64,000 nucleotides of DNA from Heliocidaris erythrogramma (Eukaryota > Echinodermata > Echinoidea > Camarodonta > Echinometridae), in NCBI GenBank assembly GCA_025617745.1, contig CM046861.1, forward strand, positions 14,190,283 to 14,254,282. The letters are read 5' to 3'. The notes under the pieces are model-generated. The model did no database searches and had not been told where the DNA came from. It was given only the letters and a program-made list of their open reading frames with translations. Position numbers and translations under genes: made by a program. This document shows, piece after piece, positions 45,054-56,242 of the stretch. Within the stretch, counting starts at the first letter, position 1; every line of letters starts with the position of its first letter.

Positions 45054-45814
45054 GCAGTTCAAAGTCAGTCTATCTCCACGATCTTATAGGGAATTATGGC
45101 AAACATCGTATAAATAATGAATTGGCTTTTCATAAAACTATGATCAAAAATTAATTAGTTTTGATTATTTGCACTTGCATACTTCCACGTGCATCCTCGA
45201 ACTTGGTTGTGCAGTGTTTGTACAGCTAACATTATAGAATAAACATCCATGACAATGACAAAAATAAATCATCTATGTATCCATAACACACATAATTATC
45301 AAACAATGTCTCTGTGCAATTATTCCCAAGATCTTGGGATTTTTTTGTTTGTATGTCTGTTGTGTTTGTTTGTCTGTTTGTCTGTTTGTCATTTTGTTTT
45401 TTGTGCTGTTTTGTACTGTTTTTCATAAGCCACTCGACCACGTTTGCTTCCTCAGTCTTGTCTTTCGTTGAGATGGACAACTGTATATGGAATGCACTGT
45501 TTATATCCGACACGGATTCGAATCCTCAACCGCTCGACTGAAAATCAAGTGGATGAACCACTAGATCAAGATGTTTACACGGACCTAAACGGGATAGGTT
45601 CCAGAATTTACTTTGTTATGAATTAAACAGACATGAAATGAAATAAATTTATTTCTTTTTGGTTGAATAGAAATATGCATTTCTAAAGAGAGAACTTCGT
45701 GTCGTTCAGTAAACTTTGTGTGTAGGATTTGTCAGGGGAGGGTGGGGTAGGGGGAGGGGGGGGGGGGGGGAGGTCAAACCTACCGAGCTTCTGGCAATTC
45801 ATGTATATTAAACG
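45054..45814. other. Intergenic with possible SINE remnant
   Basis: AT-rich. On the minus strand about 45585-45485 there is a tRNA-like pair: TGATCTAGTGG (A-box-like) and GGATTCGAATCC (B-box), which may be a tRNA-derived SINE head rather than a functional tRNA. TGTTTG/TCTGTTTG repeats at 45350-45395 and a G-rich tract at 45737-45770. Confidence 0.4.
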
Positions 45815-46020
45815 GGGTAACCTCGCTAGTCATAAGGACCGCTATTCATAAAGACCACTTATTAATAAGGACCGCTATCCATAACGCGTGACTAAATGAA
45901 TAGAGGTTTTGTATGAATAGCGGTCCTTATGAATAGCAAGCAAACCATATATTAATTACCTCGCTATTCATAAGGACCTCTGTTCATAAGGAACACTATT
46001 CAGAACAATTGCGAGCGGAC
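45815..46020. repeat. Cluster of GCTATTCATAAGGACC words in both orientations
   Basis: CGCTAGTCATAAGGACC, GCTATTCATAAAGACC, TTATTAATAAGGACC and GCTATCCATAA are followed by the reverse form GAATAGCGGTCCTTATGAAT. Then come CGCTATTCATAAGGACC, CTGTTCATAAGGA and CACTATTCAG. At least seven degenerate copies of a 16-17 bp word lie within 200 bp. Confidence 0.7.
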
Positions 46021-48526
46021 CCGTATTAAACTACTAGTACTCCCTTTTTAGGGGTCGTTTTTATATTTGTGACGAAGGTATATATATAGGCATGATACAT
46101 TATCAAGACAAGGGGGTAATGTGACAAAAAATTTAAAGTCGATAAAATTTTGGTAAAGACCCTAAAAAATTGCCAGGTAAGTTTGAATTTGTTTGGTAAA
46201 TGGCAAGACAGTAACAATTCTGAGTTGCTGTGAAAGGTGCTGAGTTGTTTTATTTTTATACTCTCTCCCTAAGCATAGCAATGAACAAATGGGAGTTGGA
46301 TATGAGGATATCATATATCCTGTCCAGGAATGGAAATTTCCTTGTTATGAACCAGCGGAGAGGTGTGTGCACGGATTTTGTACGAACTTCTGTGAGATGG
46401 CAGTGCGGTGAGATTCGGCGGAGAGAGAGAGAGAAGTCACCTGAAGTGCTATAGCCACGATCTTGGTTGGGTTCATGTCAGATATTTATACACTAGGACT
46501 GGTTTGTCTGGAATCATGGATGGAACATCGACAATATGGGAACACTAAACGAGTTTCATTGCAAGTTCCTTTTCACGACCAGAACTTTTGAAAATAGCGA
46601 GATTCAAATCATTATAGTGACTAAGACAAAGTGTAAGTTATAATACAGTTTTATGTCTTGTGCCTCCTCAACCTTTCCTCTTTAATTATTTATTTCTTCC
46701 AAATCTGACTTACTTACTCATCATGCCTAGTGACAATTTTAGCGAGATTGCATGGCAACCATGCATAACATTTGAAAGAATAATACATTATTCTAGGGTT
46801 TTCAAGAGCACTTTGATAGTTATTGCGGATATTCTTACTTCAACAAATGAAAGTCCATTATTATACTGTTTGGATGTTGGTCAGAGGGAAATTTTTTTTA
46901 CGCATCATATTCGTTTGCTTGTCTTCTGGAATATGAGGATAAAATAGACTGAGGCAATTGTTTGGAATGACCATTAAGAGTAGATCTCTTTCTAGTTTAA
47001 GCTACTGCTTATATTGAAACAGAATAGCAGAAGGGGTGATACCGAACTAATCTGACAAGTACCTTTAAGCTTACTCCAGCGCCTTTCCCAACCCGATATC
47101 AACAGCTGATTGACTTTCAAAGGGAGTACACGAGGATCACCGAAATGTGGTCTCCGAATATTCTGCGAGCAAGTCCCAAAACGGTGTCCTTTTCAAGTTC
47201 ATGATAATTCGAGAACTGAAATTTACCTATAATATCATGTACACAATGTAAGTCAATGACAAAAAAAAGTTGTTAGCCTAAACCGTCTCGTCTTTCCCCC
47301 TAGGTTGATTTCTATAGCCTATGTACTGGATTTTTCTAGAGTATATTAAGGAAGTAGTACACTGAACATTACAAAACATGAGGAAAAAATAAAATCCGTC
47401 GACATGGGTTGTTAGACGCCTCTAAAGTAAGGCTCAAATTTTTTTAAAGCCCATGAATCACAGACAATTTTTTGTTCTTTTGGAAAGGATGTCAGACCTC
47501 CTGGAAAACTACGCCAACTGCCATTTGACCAACCCCCAACCCGAAAATGTTCTGGATGTGAAGAAAAAGTATTTGTTTTCTACTGGAAAATGCGAAATTC
47601 AAACTGACATGCAGGGAACCTTATTTCACACAATTATAATCGCAATTAACCGCGGTTCTAATCATAATGCATACAACCACTGCTGTCCATTATTCATGCT
47701 TCGATAAAGCATAATCAGGCCCCCTGCCAGCCTGCCTACAATTTCTTTTGCCTTTCTAAAACATTTATGTACATACTCTCCATACAGAATACTCTTATGT
47801 ATAAATAAACAACATTTCCCAGTTGCTTCTAAACAGTTTCTTTCACAATGTAATTCACCTGACCAGTATTCATCTTCTGACGGCAAAGGGCAACACTCCA
47901 AAAACAATCTGGAAGTTTGGATGCTATAAAGGTGTAAGAGAAACCCCGGACAGATACTGTACCAATTAACCTTAAAGAAAATGACAAAAGGAAACATTAC
48001 CATACAAAAACTACCTGGAAACTAGGATATTCTATGCACGCTTTCAAAACAATATCAACTACCTTTAATGGTGTTGTATGATTATGAAAGGAAATGAACA
48101 ACCAACACGTCTGTATAAGTGGCTTCTGTAAATGTTACGATAATATCTTTCCCTAACATGCTTATCAAGTCATGCCACTGTGTAGGCTAAGTGTTATTCA
48201 TTTATATTATATTTTCTTAAATAGGAAAGGAGGAAACAGGAAATAAAACTGCCATATGTAACAATATATTGCTTTTAAAAAATAAAAGACGGTGTGCAAA
48301 AGGAAAATGTCAAGTCTGAAATATTAACCTCTCACCAGTAGAAAAACAATAATATTATAAGAATAAAGATAAAATTATAATCATAATAGGTGGACTCGCC
48401 CCAGACGCCTTCTGATAAAAAACATAATTCGTGATTAGTCATTGGAATTCGATCAATAAAGACACACACACTCACACAAAAAAATCCAGGGGGAAGAGGA
48501 GAGAAGGAAGAAGAAGAAGAAGGACA
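46021..48526. other. Intergenic, no gene recognised
   Basis: AT-rich. Frames of 74-113 codons (46230, 46660, 47453 +; 48003-47662 -) show no recognisable domain or codon pattern and I leave them uncalled. Confidence 0.45.
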
Positions 48527-48710
48527 CTAATGGGGTGTTGCAAGAAAGTTACAAGCGATTGCAAATTGTAAAGCAAATTAGAACAACCATTCTGAATGGT
48601 TCAGCGTCTGCCCATTCAAGAAGATGCGCTTGCAACAATGATTTTGATTGGCCAGTACCGATCAGTTGCAAATTGCAATCAATCGCAACTTTCTTGCAAC
48701 ACCCCATTAG
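48527..48710. mobile_element. Fold-back MITE (CTAATGGGGTGTTGCAAG)
   Basis: The left end CTAATGGGGTGTTGCAAG is perfectly mirrored by CTTGCAACACCCCATTAG. Next arms AAAGTTACAAGCGATTGCAA and TTGCAATCAATCGCAACTTT. 184 bp, no frame. Confidence 0.85.
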
Positions 48711-49459
48711 AATAGATTTTAATAAATGGTTTTAAGACAGGGGAGTGAAAAGGTTGGAAATGACGGACAGAATTGTGGGCGAACACGATTGCTAATCTAT
48801 ATGGCTATGGCGCTGGCACATAGAGACAATGGGGAGGGGAGATGATGGGGGGAGTGAGTGTGAGGGAGAGGGCAGAAAGAGAGATAGGAGAGAGCAGAAA
48901 GAGAGATAGGAGAGAGAGAGGGGGAGAGAGAGGGGGAGAGAGAGAAGACAGAAAGAAAGAAAGAAAGAAGAGAGCAAGAGAGCAGCATAGTCCTCGAAAT
49001 CATGCGGGGTCTCCACGAATTTTTAAGTTTTCATGGCGCTTTTCCATAATATCAAACTTTATACCATGCAGTCACATTTTACATAATTTCAAATATAGGG
49101 GAATTATCATTATTTTAAAGAACTTGTTTTGGGAGTTGGATTTTTTTTCTCAGAATTAGAAACACCCATAGTCATGAAAATATATGTGGAGTTTTAATGA
49201 TTTTTTAAAGCATATCCATTACACTTTATAGTCTAACATAACAAATAAGTCATCTTTTATTCTTTAAAAAAAGGGTAGCACCTGATATGAAGGCTGAGAT
49301 TTTTTCGCGAAGTCAAAACGTGGCATAGTTTTGGAAATTTATGGTGGTATTTCTTGAAAATCAAGGGGGGTTTTTTCGTCAAAGTAATCATGCTTGCTCT
49401 CGTGCAAAAAGCAGAGTTTAAAAAAGGTAAACAAGGATTTATGAAATATTAAGGAAACA
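48711..49459. other. Intergenic with GA-rich repeat
   Basis: GAGAGA/GAAAGA low-complexity run at about 48840-48985; the frames on both strands there are artefacts. The rest is AT-rich with nothing recognised. Confidence 0.6.
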
Positions 49460-49862
49460 AATAATTTCTTGGTACTGCAAAATTTCAATATGGCACGAAA
49501 AAGAGACATGATAACGAAGATAGCCAAATGCGATTCAGCGATTGGTCTCCACTTGCTGAACAATCCAGCTTGCGCACAAAGCTATGCCGACGATCAATTC
49601 TCAATTATGTCCCGGGCCAGAAGCTCAGCGCATTTACGCTTTCTGGAAGCTGCTTATATCCAATCGCAAGAACCTCTTCTGTGCAGACAAAAGGAGTTCG
49701 TCCAAGCTTTGCGATTGTTCTGAAATTACGGCGTCTAGGTCGCGTCCGGGTTCACCGAGTATAATATAGTTGATTTCAAGTAATTTGTTATATACCTGCG
49801 TGATAACCTGATGAGTGCAGGTCGAAAAGCTTCGTTATCATGTCTCTTTTTCGTGCCATATT
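49460..49862 (+). mobile_element. Penelope-like element insertion, short, with inverted ends
   Basis: Flanked by a 17 bp direct repeat GAAATATTAAGGAAACA (49443-49459 and 49863-49879). The left end (about 49475-49517) is an inverted copy of the right end (about 49829-49868). Between them a frame reads CDSAIGLHLLNNPACAQSYA, DDQFSIMSRARSSAHLRFLE and AAYIQSQEPLLCRQKEFVQA, then a stop at 49721-49723. This resembles the C-terminal GIY-YIG endonuclease region of Penelope-like elements. The reverse transcriptase is absent, so this is a strongly 5'-truncated copy. Confidence 0.6.
49798..49843 (+). ncRNA. Hammerhead-ribozyme-like motif (copy 2)
   Basis: GCGTGATAAC - CTGATGA - GTGCAGGTC - GAAA - AGCTTC - GTTATCATGT. 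Stem I pairs 10 positions (8 Watson-Crick, 2 G-U), and the first pair next to the cleavage site is G-C as required. Stem III is the palindrome AAGCTT with no loop, which could work only as a dimer. Stem II has a single sure pair. Predicted cleavage after C49833. It lies 75 nt beyond the frame's stop codon. Penelope-like elements are known carriers of minimal hammerheads. Confidence 0.45.
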
Positions 49863-50436
49863 GAAATATTAAGGAAACAGGAGAACACGAACTGTGTTCA
49901 CGTGTTGACCTATTATCATGTTTATGGGGCTCGTAGCTTCTTGAGCCCGTGGTGCCGGTGGGGAAGGTAACAAGTATACTGTAGTATTCTGGTACGAACT
50001 GATGACAAGCGCGCTGCGACGACCGGGCATCAACCAATTAAAACGAGATAATTATGTCGTTTTAACGAGTTATTGTGTCATTATAGGAGATTATTATGTT
50101 CTTTTAAAGAGCTATTGTGTCATTTTAACGAGATATTATGTCGTTTTAAAGAGATAAAAAACTTTTCTTGCAACTTCCCATTCCGGGATCCGTAGAAAAT
50201 AGCAATCAATTGCTGCACTAATCTTTGTGTTACGGGAGTCTAGCTTGTCTTGCAAATTGCAAAATTATCGTTATCATTTGATTCAAGGCACGCCAACAGA
50301 TGGCGCTATCAATTTTGTTGTAAAATAAACATTGAACGCGAGCACATTTCGCTCGTTTAGGTAAATGTTTCTATTGGTCCCCGGCTATGGGTAAACCCCG
50401 GCTAACACGAGGCGTCATTTCAATTGCGTCATATAA

Positions 50437-50570
50437 GAAGAAGAAGAAGAAGAAGAACAAGAACAAGAAGAAGAAGAACAAGAAGAACAAGAAGAAGAAG
50501 AACAAGAAAAACAAGAAGAACAAGAAGAATAAGAAGAACAAGAACAAGAACAAGAAGAACAGAGGAGGAG
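50437..50570. repeat. AAG/AAC microsatellite (copy 1)
   Basis: GAAGAAGAAGAACAAGAAC-type run. Lys/Asn or Leu/Phe-rich frames across it are artefacts. Confidence 0.9.
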
Positions 50571-50745
50571 CAGAAGAAAAGCCTTCCGAACCATTTTGCA
50601 TTTTAATGATTTAGTCCACTAAAACCTTACGCAAAACTGTATTGTAAAACGTTTGTTCGGCCTACTTCATTTATTTTTATTCTGGCAGGGGTCAGGCTAG
50701 TTCAGATTCTGAACAATTTTCCCAATACGCGATATCCCACTTCTG

Positions 50746-51772
50746 CACTGCAAAAACCAGGGTGTTAAATATTCAACACTACGTTGGTGTACAATTAAAT
50801 GTATTCTTATGGTGTTATTATAACACCCAGAGAATCATTGTTATGGCTCCGTAATCAAATCTGTTGGAATAGTTCGGTTGATTACACCATCGGGTGTAAT
50901 TTATTTAAAACACGCATGCGCAAAATAAATGAACAGAAATACCGCGGGATCGCTAGCTCCTGATTGGTCTAAGCATAGTGCAGCAGCGCATGCATCAAAC
51001 TTTCTCGACGCGTGACCGGTAGGAACGAGAATCGAAGTTAATTGACATTAACATGATTTTGATACACAGTTATGTAAAACTGACTGAACAAATCTTGCAA
51101 AGTAACGCTGTAAGATATTTCTTCATAAAGATTTTTACAATATTGCCCTTTTCGTTAAGTTTATTTAACATGCACAATGTAATTTGTCGTCATTAAGTAA
51201 AAATGTTTTGCAAACGGTTTTGTAAACAATGCATTTTCGTATTTTTCCCTCAATATTGGGGGAAACACTTATATGAATAATCATGAATTTTCAGTAGCGT
51301 ATGGTTTGGGGTGGCCGGATTTTAATAACTCTTACCATATGCATAAAAAATTATAATGGGTATATAACAGCTTGCACTAGACTGTACCAACAGGATAGGA
51401 TAGGACTAGGATAGGATAGGATAGGTTAAGATATACATGTAGGATAGGATAGCTTAAAGTAGGATAGGTTAGGATAAATAAGTTAAGACCCAGAAAAACA
51501 TAACAAGCAGGTTTATTTTTTTTTTACCTGGGTTGGAGGAAAAAGGAAACAATTGGGCAACTGAATTTGCCCAACCACATAATACATGTGTAGAATTGTT
51601 TGTTAGGTAAAATTTACACATGAATTTTAAGTACCTATATTTAACATGACATTTTACATAATTATCGTCGAATATATTGTTAGCTAAAATTTACAAAAAA
51701 GTTATGGAGATACCGGAAAGAATAACTTTTAACACCCATGGTGTTGAATTTAACACCCTGGTTTTTGCAGTG
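50746..51772. mobile_element. 1027 bp DNA transposon with CACTGCAAAAACCAGGGTGT ends
   Basis: The left end CACTGCAAAAACCAGGGTGT is mirrored by ACACCCTGGTTTTTGCAGTG. Copy 2 has the uninterrupted site CTTCTGTTGCC at about 57349, so the insertion made a 2 bp TG duplication. CACTG termini and short target duplication suggest a CACTA/Mirage-type element. Second-level TIR words GTGTTAAATATTCAACAC and GGTGTTGAATTTAACACC. The interior has a GGATA minisatellite (51394-51475) and no transposase. Confidence 0.8.
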
Positions 51773-52756
51773 TGTTGCCAGGCCGAGAGATGGTGTGATA
51801 ACGAATTTCTAGGGGCGAGGGCAAGTTGTACCACCTTGTCCTTGCTTTGTCTGTCTGTTATCTTGGTTGCCTACAATCGTACAATCCAGAATGATTCTAC
51901 ATTTTCTACATTTTCTCCTCTTTTTTTCTTTCTCCCATTTGCGCTTTTGGCGCCCTTTCAAGTGTCGCCCAGGGAAAGTGCGCCCCTGACCCCATAGAGG
52001 CACTGATATTATTACACATTGTTTCGCCAAGTCATTGGGAAAGCCACAATTTAGGCGGGGGAGCGAAGCGACCGAGCGGTCATTTTTCTTCAATTTTAAG
52101 CCTTAAAATCAATTTTTCCAGCATTTTTTTTTTTTTTTGCAAGCGAGCACTACGTCGACTTGTACAGTTTCGAGTTTTGAAATTGATAAACGGTCTTCTA
52201 TTCACTTCTTCTTCAATGAGGCCCATTAACAAAATTCAGGAGAAATATAATCGAGAAATTTAGCTATGCAGCATAAAGTTACAATATTTCTTGTAAATGG
52301 TGAACCTTTGAAAATACTATCTTATACACTAATTTTATATTTGGAACATTATAGATAAAGAGACTGGTGAATAATAATAGGGGAAAAGAGCAATGACAAT
52401 AACATAATTTTTTTCTTCAATTTGAACCTCTTTAAAACGATATCTATATAACCAATATTGGAGTGCGAAAATAAAAGATCCTGAAGGAATACATGCGAGG
52501 GAGCAAAGCAACCGAGCTAGAAATCGTCACATTTTGAACCTAAGAAAAATCAATTTCTAACAGTGCACTTTACCCTGCGGATTCGGGGTCGGATAATTCT
52601 TAAGCACAAGTTTCTTCCCTCTCTTTCTTTGTGTTTTTACTCCCCTGCTTTAAGTACCGCCTGGGGCAAGTGCCCCTGCCCTATCTTAAGCCTTCTAGGG
52701 GGTGCTGCGCACCCCTTCAAACAAAAATCTGGGGTGCTGCAGCACCCCCAGCAACC

Positions 52757-53793
52757 TAGCCTCTTGTCGATGCCCTGCCGCTGTTGAAATCCTTGGCGAT
52801 ATGGAGGCAAAATTTCTGGCGAGCGAAGCGAGCCAGAAACACCGAGGCGCTTGCGCCGAGGGCCTCTTGACACCTGATCTGAATTTCTTTTGTATTTCAT
52901 TGTTTTGACGAATATTCCGACCAAATTTTGGTCGGTGAAAATCATCCAATAAGCGCGAGCTACCATGACGTAATGTTAAATATTCATGACTCGACTACAA
53001 TCTATTTGTTAAAATGGCGTTCAACGTTTCTTCCACGACGAGTGATGACGATATTTGTAAGAGCTTATAATATGCCGCTAGAATGTTGAAGATTGACAGA
53101 TTCAAAGATTTGCAAGTTGATGCAATCAAATCTGCACTTAAAGGACAAGATGTTTTTGTGAATCTGCCTACTGGCTATGGAAAAAATGTTATTTTTCACA
53201 CGCTATCGCTCTGTGCTGATTACCTCCGTGGGCCAGGGATATGGAGAGTGAGACTGCATGCTGCGCTGCTTAGCTTCGCGAGAGCTGGGCCAGGCGGATC
53301 CCCTTTTCCGGGCAGTGATTTGCTGGTAACTCCTTGGTTACATCAGAATTGATGGAGATGCATCTATTCTTGAACGGTGACTTTTATTGCCCATTCTTCA
53401 TTATTTGTAAATATATGATGATCTCTTGAGAAATATGTACATTTGTCTTATTTCAAATTACCATGGTTTGTAAGCTAGAGATCGAATTCTTCATAATGTG
53501 CTTGTCTGTGAATGTATTTTGAGCAAGAGATTTACGTAATCCCCCCCCCCCCCCAAAAAAAATAGACTAGTCCAGAACTGAAGTAAGAAATCCTTGAGAT
53601 TTCATTGGCCAATTTGCTGGGCGATCGCCGCGGTTATCTAACTATTCACGTTTTCATGCATAATTCAGTAGGAAATCGTGCCTCATGAATATATAATTCA
53701 GGTCGGGTGTCAAGAGGCCCTCGGCGCAAGCGCCTCGGTTTTTCTCCATATCGCCAAGGATTTCAACAGCGCCAGGGCCTCGACAAGAGGCTA
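52757..53793. mobile_element. 1037 bp Mutator-like (Pack-MULE-like) element with long TIRs
   Basis: Ends TAGCCTCTTGTCG and CGACAAGAGGCTA are flanked by the 9 bp duplication CCAGCAACC (52748-52756, 53794-53802). Copy 2 has a single CCAGCAACC at the empty site near 58315. TIRs are about 100-125 bp (CTGTTGAAATCCTTGGCGAT, CCGAGGCGCTTGCGCCGAGG). The left TIR has an extra palindromic piece TTCTGGC-GAGCGAAGCGA-GCCAGAA. Inside is a RecQ-like helicase fragment. 9 bp duplication plus long TIRs fits Mutator-like elements. No transposase. Confidence 0.85.
53083..53352 (+). pseudogene. RecQ-like DNA helicase fragment carried inside the Mutator-like element
   Basis: The frame from 53083 reads FKDLQVDAIKSALKGQDVFV then NLPTGYGKNVIFHTLSLCAD, matching the N-terminal helicase motifs of RecQ-type enzymes (Q-motif region then Walker A PTGxGKS). 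The Walker A serine/threonine is replaced by asparagine (GKN), which should abolish ATP hydrolysis. After ADYLR the similarity stops (about 53230) and unrelated residues follow to a stop. A helicase is 400+ residues, so this is about 10 percent of one. An upstream piece starting ATGGCGTTCAACG near 53013 may be more of the captured gene. Confidence 0.7.
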
Positions 53794-54879
53794 CCAGCAA
53801 CCTGGCTCCCAGGGGCCTGTCAATAACCTTTACTAATTCCCCTCAATTATGGTTAAGTATGACAATTCTTGAAAGTCGATTATCACCCTCTGTAATTTTT
53901 TTAAACAAGTGATAAATATTAGTTGATCCCTTATTCGCAAGCCGCGAGCATGATCTTCTGACCAACGTATGACCAACATTTATTCATACCTTTAATATTA
54001 AAAAAAAATAGATGTTCAAAACGATGATTTTTATTTGAAATTTGACTATATAGGTCCGTGGTTCTTTGATATATGTTTTATTACTGTTGTTTTTATTATT
54101 TATATGACGCTTTCTATTAATTAGTCTTTTTACGTAACGGCCGGAGGTGCATGGCTTCTTAAAAAATAAAGAAAGGCATAATCTTTGTCGTCCAACCAGG
54201 CTCTTCCACCTCCGTGGTCCAACATGTTATGTGACGATCTAGGGTAGCTTGAACGCCAGTTCCTTGAGCATTTTAGCCGAGGCAAAGGTTTATAATAAAC
54301 TAACCAAACATGCACCGCACATTCACGTACATGTACATGCATTGTGTGTAGTTACCTACACTCTAATGGGCTAAGGCCAACAAGGAAAGCACATGACTGC
54401 ATATGGGACGTCGTGAATTATTTGGGTGAGTCTGATACTTTGTCTTTCTACTACGCAATAGTTATACTTGTGAAAAATAATTTTAAATTGTTGGTTGCAC
54501 TCTCTGAGACTAAAAAAGGTGATTTCAGTGAGTTTGAAATAATTGCCTTTCAATACGATATCAATCGTAAGTCAATGGCAAACCATGTACTGAAGAGTTA
54601 CAATTGATTGATTGTATCTCTTTATGTTACAGGCACCTGAAATCCATTTTATCTTTAAATTGTGACCTTTCTGCATTGGAATCTCTATCAGAAAGTATTT
54701 GATAGTGGAAACGCAATGCAGAACAATGTAAAATGATAAAGATTCATCCCCCTCACCCCCTCACCCCCCCCCCCCCCGCAAAATTGTTCCAATAAGCCTA
54801 TGTCACTAATGTTCGTATGTGCTTCAGGAAATGTTCATATCTTTTCCTGTTCTCGGAAGCGCGATGCCATGATCACGAT

Positions 54880-54991
54880 CATGGGCGTTAATCGTTACAC
54901 AATAACTCTATTCATCATGGGGGGGGGACGGCTATTGTGTCGTCCCCCCCCCCCCATGATGAATAGAGTTACGTCACGATTAACGCCCATG
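54880..54991. mobile_element. 112 bp palindromic MITE, hAT-like
   Basis: Ends CATGGGCGTTAATCGT and ACGATTAACGCCCATG, with inner arms AACTCTATTCATCATGGGGG and CCCCCATGATGAATAGAGTT. Flanked by the 8 bp duplication ATCACGAT (54872-54879, 54992-54999); copy 2 has one ATCACGAT at the empty site near 62752. An 8 bp duplication is the hAT hallmark. Confidence 0.85.
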
Positions 54992-56242
54992 ATCACGATG
55001 ATTTTTAATATTGAACAGTTGACAAAACAAATAGTGCCTTTATGTACCATAATGACCTTCATTATGTGCCATTATGGTATGATGTGTTTCTTTTGATAGG
55101 AATGTGAAGCATAAAATGATAATCAGCTTTATGTTTAAAAAAAAAGGAGCTCGAAGGCCTTTGGGAAGCATTGTCATATATGTGTCTGGCAATAAAGACC
55201 AGGAATTCTTTTGAAATTCTTTCATTTATACAGGTTTGCCTGCCCAATTTCATCAAAATTTCATCCGAATTAACAATGCGATCATTCAATTTCGAGCGAA
55301 TTTGAATGATCACCGAGATCAACATTCAAAATGCTAACTAGTTCATACAATTTCATTTCATTAGCATGCGATTTCATAATTTTCTCCCATAAACGTGTAA
55401 AACTCGCGTTCAAATTAAAAATGCACGAAAATGTATTCAAATTCGCACCAGCACCGCCCTGATAAACGTCAAGGAATTCAAATTCACGAATAGGCAAGCA
55501 TTTATAGCACCGGGGCAGTGTTTTTCGTTACTGCTTATGTTCTTTGTAATCTGCATCTGTTTGAATAAATTATGCATACTTTATGTACCTTGAAATGGGA
55601 CATTTGCCTTATATTGAACCTTCTCATTCCTCTGACAAACCGTCATCGAAGCAACATCTCGTATAACTCCAATTTCATACACATACATTTCATTTATACA
55701 CGACTATGGCGGCGGCTCGATCGCGAGGAGAATATGAATATCTCGAATACGGACAGAGCTAGGTTGGCTGAAGCATTTGTCAACCATCGACACTCTAGGA
55801 ATAAACATGAAATATGATTAAAATGAACTTTGAAGGAAATTATATGATCAAAAACAGTGTAAAAGGTGCATATGACGTGAAAAATATGAGTTATAAAATT
55901 ACATAGAACTACAGAACTTGTTTATTTTAATTGAATTTGAACGTTTAAAGTGCGAAGATGTGTGCCTATAAATGAAATTGAAATTGGTATTTGGGACGAA
56001 ATTAAACGTCTATCCAGCTGGAGCGAAATTGAATGACAACTTCGCGTCGTTAAATTGAATGAATTTCTCTCTAACATGTCTAACTTGAATGAAATAAAAT
56101 TTAAAAGGAATGATATATAACGAAAGTGAATGCTCAAAAAATGAAAATGAACCACGAGAGCAAAGAGAGAAAATCGTTCGAATTTGAACGCCTATTCATG
56201 AATTCGAATGCAACTCTGATGAAATTGGGAGGGAAAACCTAT

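Larger units (their letters stand above)
49988..56242. repeat. Large direct duplication, copy 1
   Basis: Matches 56821-64000 in the same order: TCTGGTACGAACTGATGACA at the start of both, the AAG-repeat block, GTTGCCAGGCCGAGAGATGG, CATTTTTCTTCAATTTTAAG, and the terminal GGGAAAACCTAT. Copy 1 holds three mobile-element insertions absent from copy 2 (50746-51772, 52757-53793, 54880-54991) and a 230 bp segment (about 50204-50436) that copy 2 lacks. It lacks the 3.3 kb block at 59116-62457. No functional gene was recognised in it. Confidence 0.9.

Noticed and set aside
45485-45585. Minus-strand tRNA gene
   Set aside because: A- and B-box-like words are present, but I cannot draw a proper acceptor stem or anticodon arm. 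A SINE head is more likely.
46660-48003. Frames of 84-113 codons as genes
   Set aside because: No domain, no splice context, and no match to any family I know.
48792-49016. Ser/Leu-rich membrane-like small proteins and their Arg/Glu-rich antisense
   Set aside because: Translation of a GAGAGA run.
50371-50614. Lys/Asn- and Phe/Leu-rich frames on both strands
   Set aside because: Translation of an AAG/AAC microsatellite; the same at 56953-57221.
53233-53352. Continuation of the RecQ-like frame
   Set aside because: Residues after ADYLR no longer resemble a helicase; probably unrelated sequence after the captured piece.
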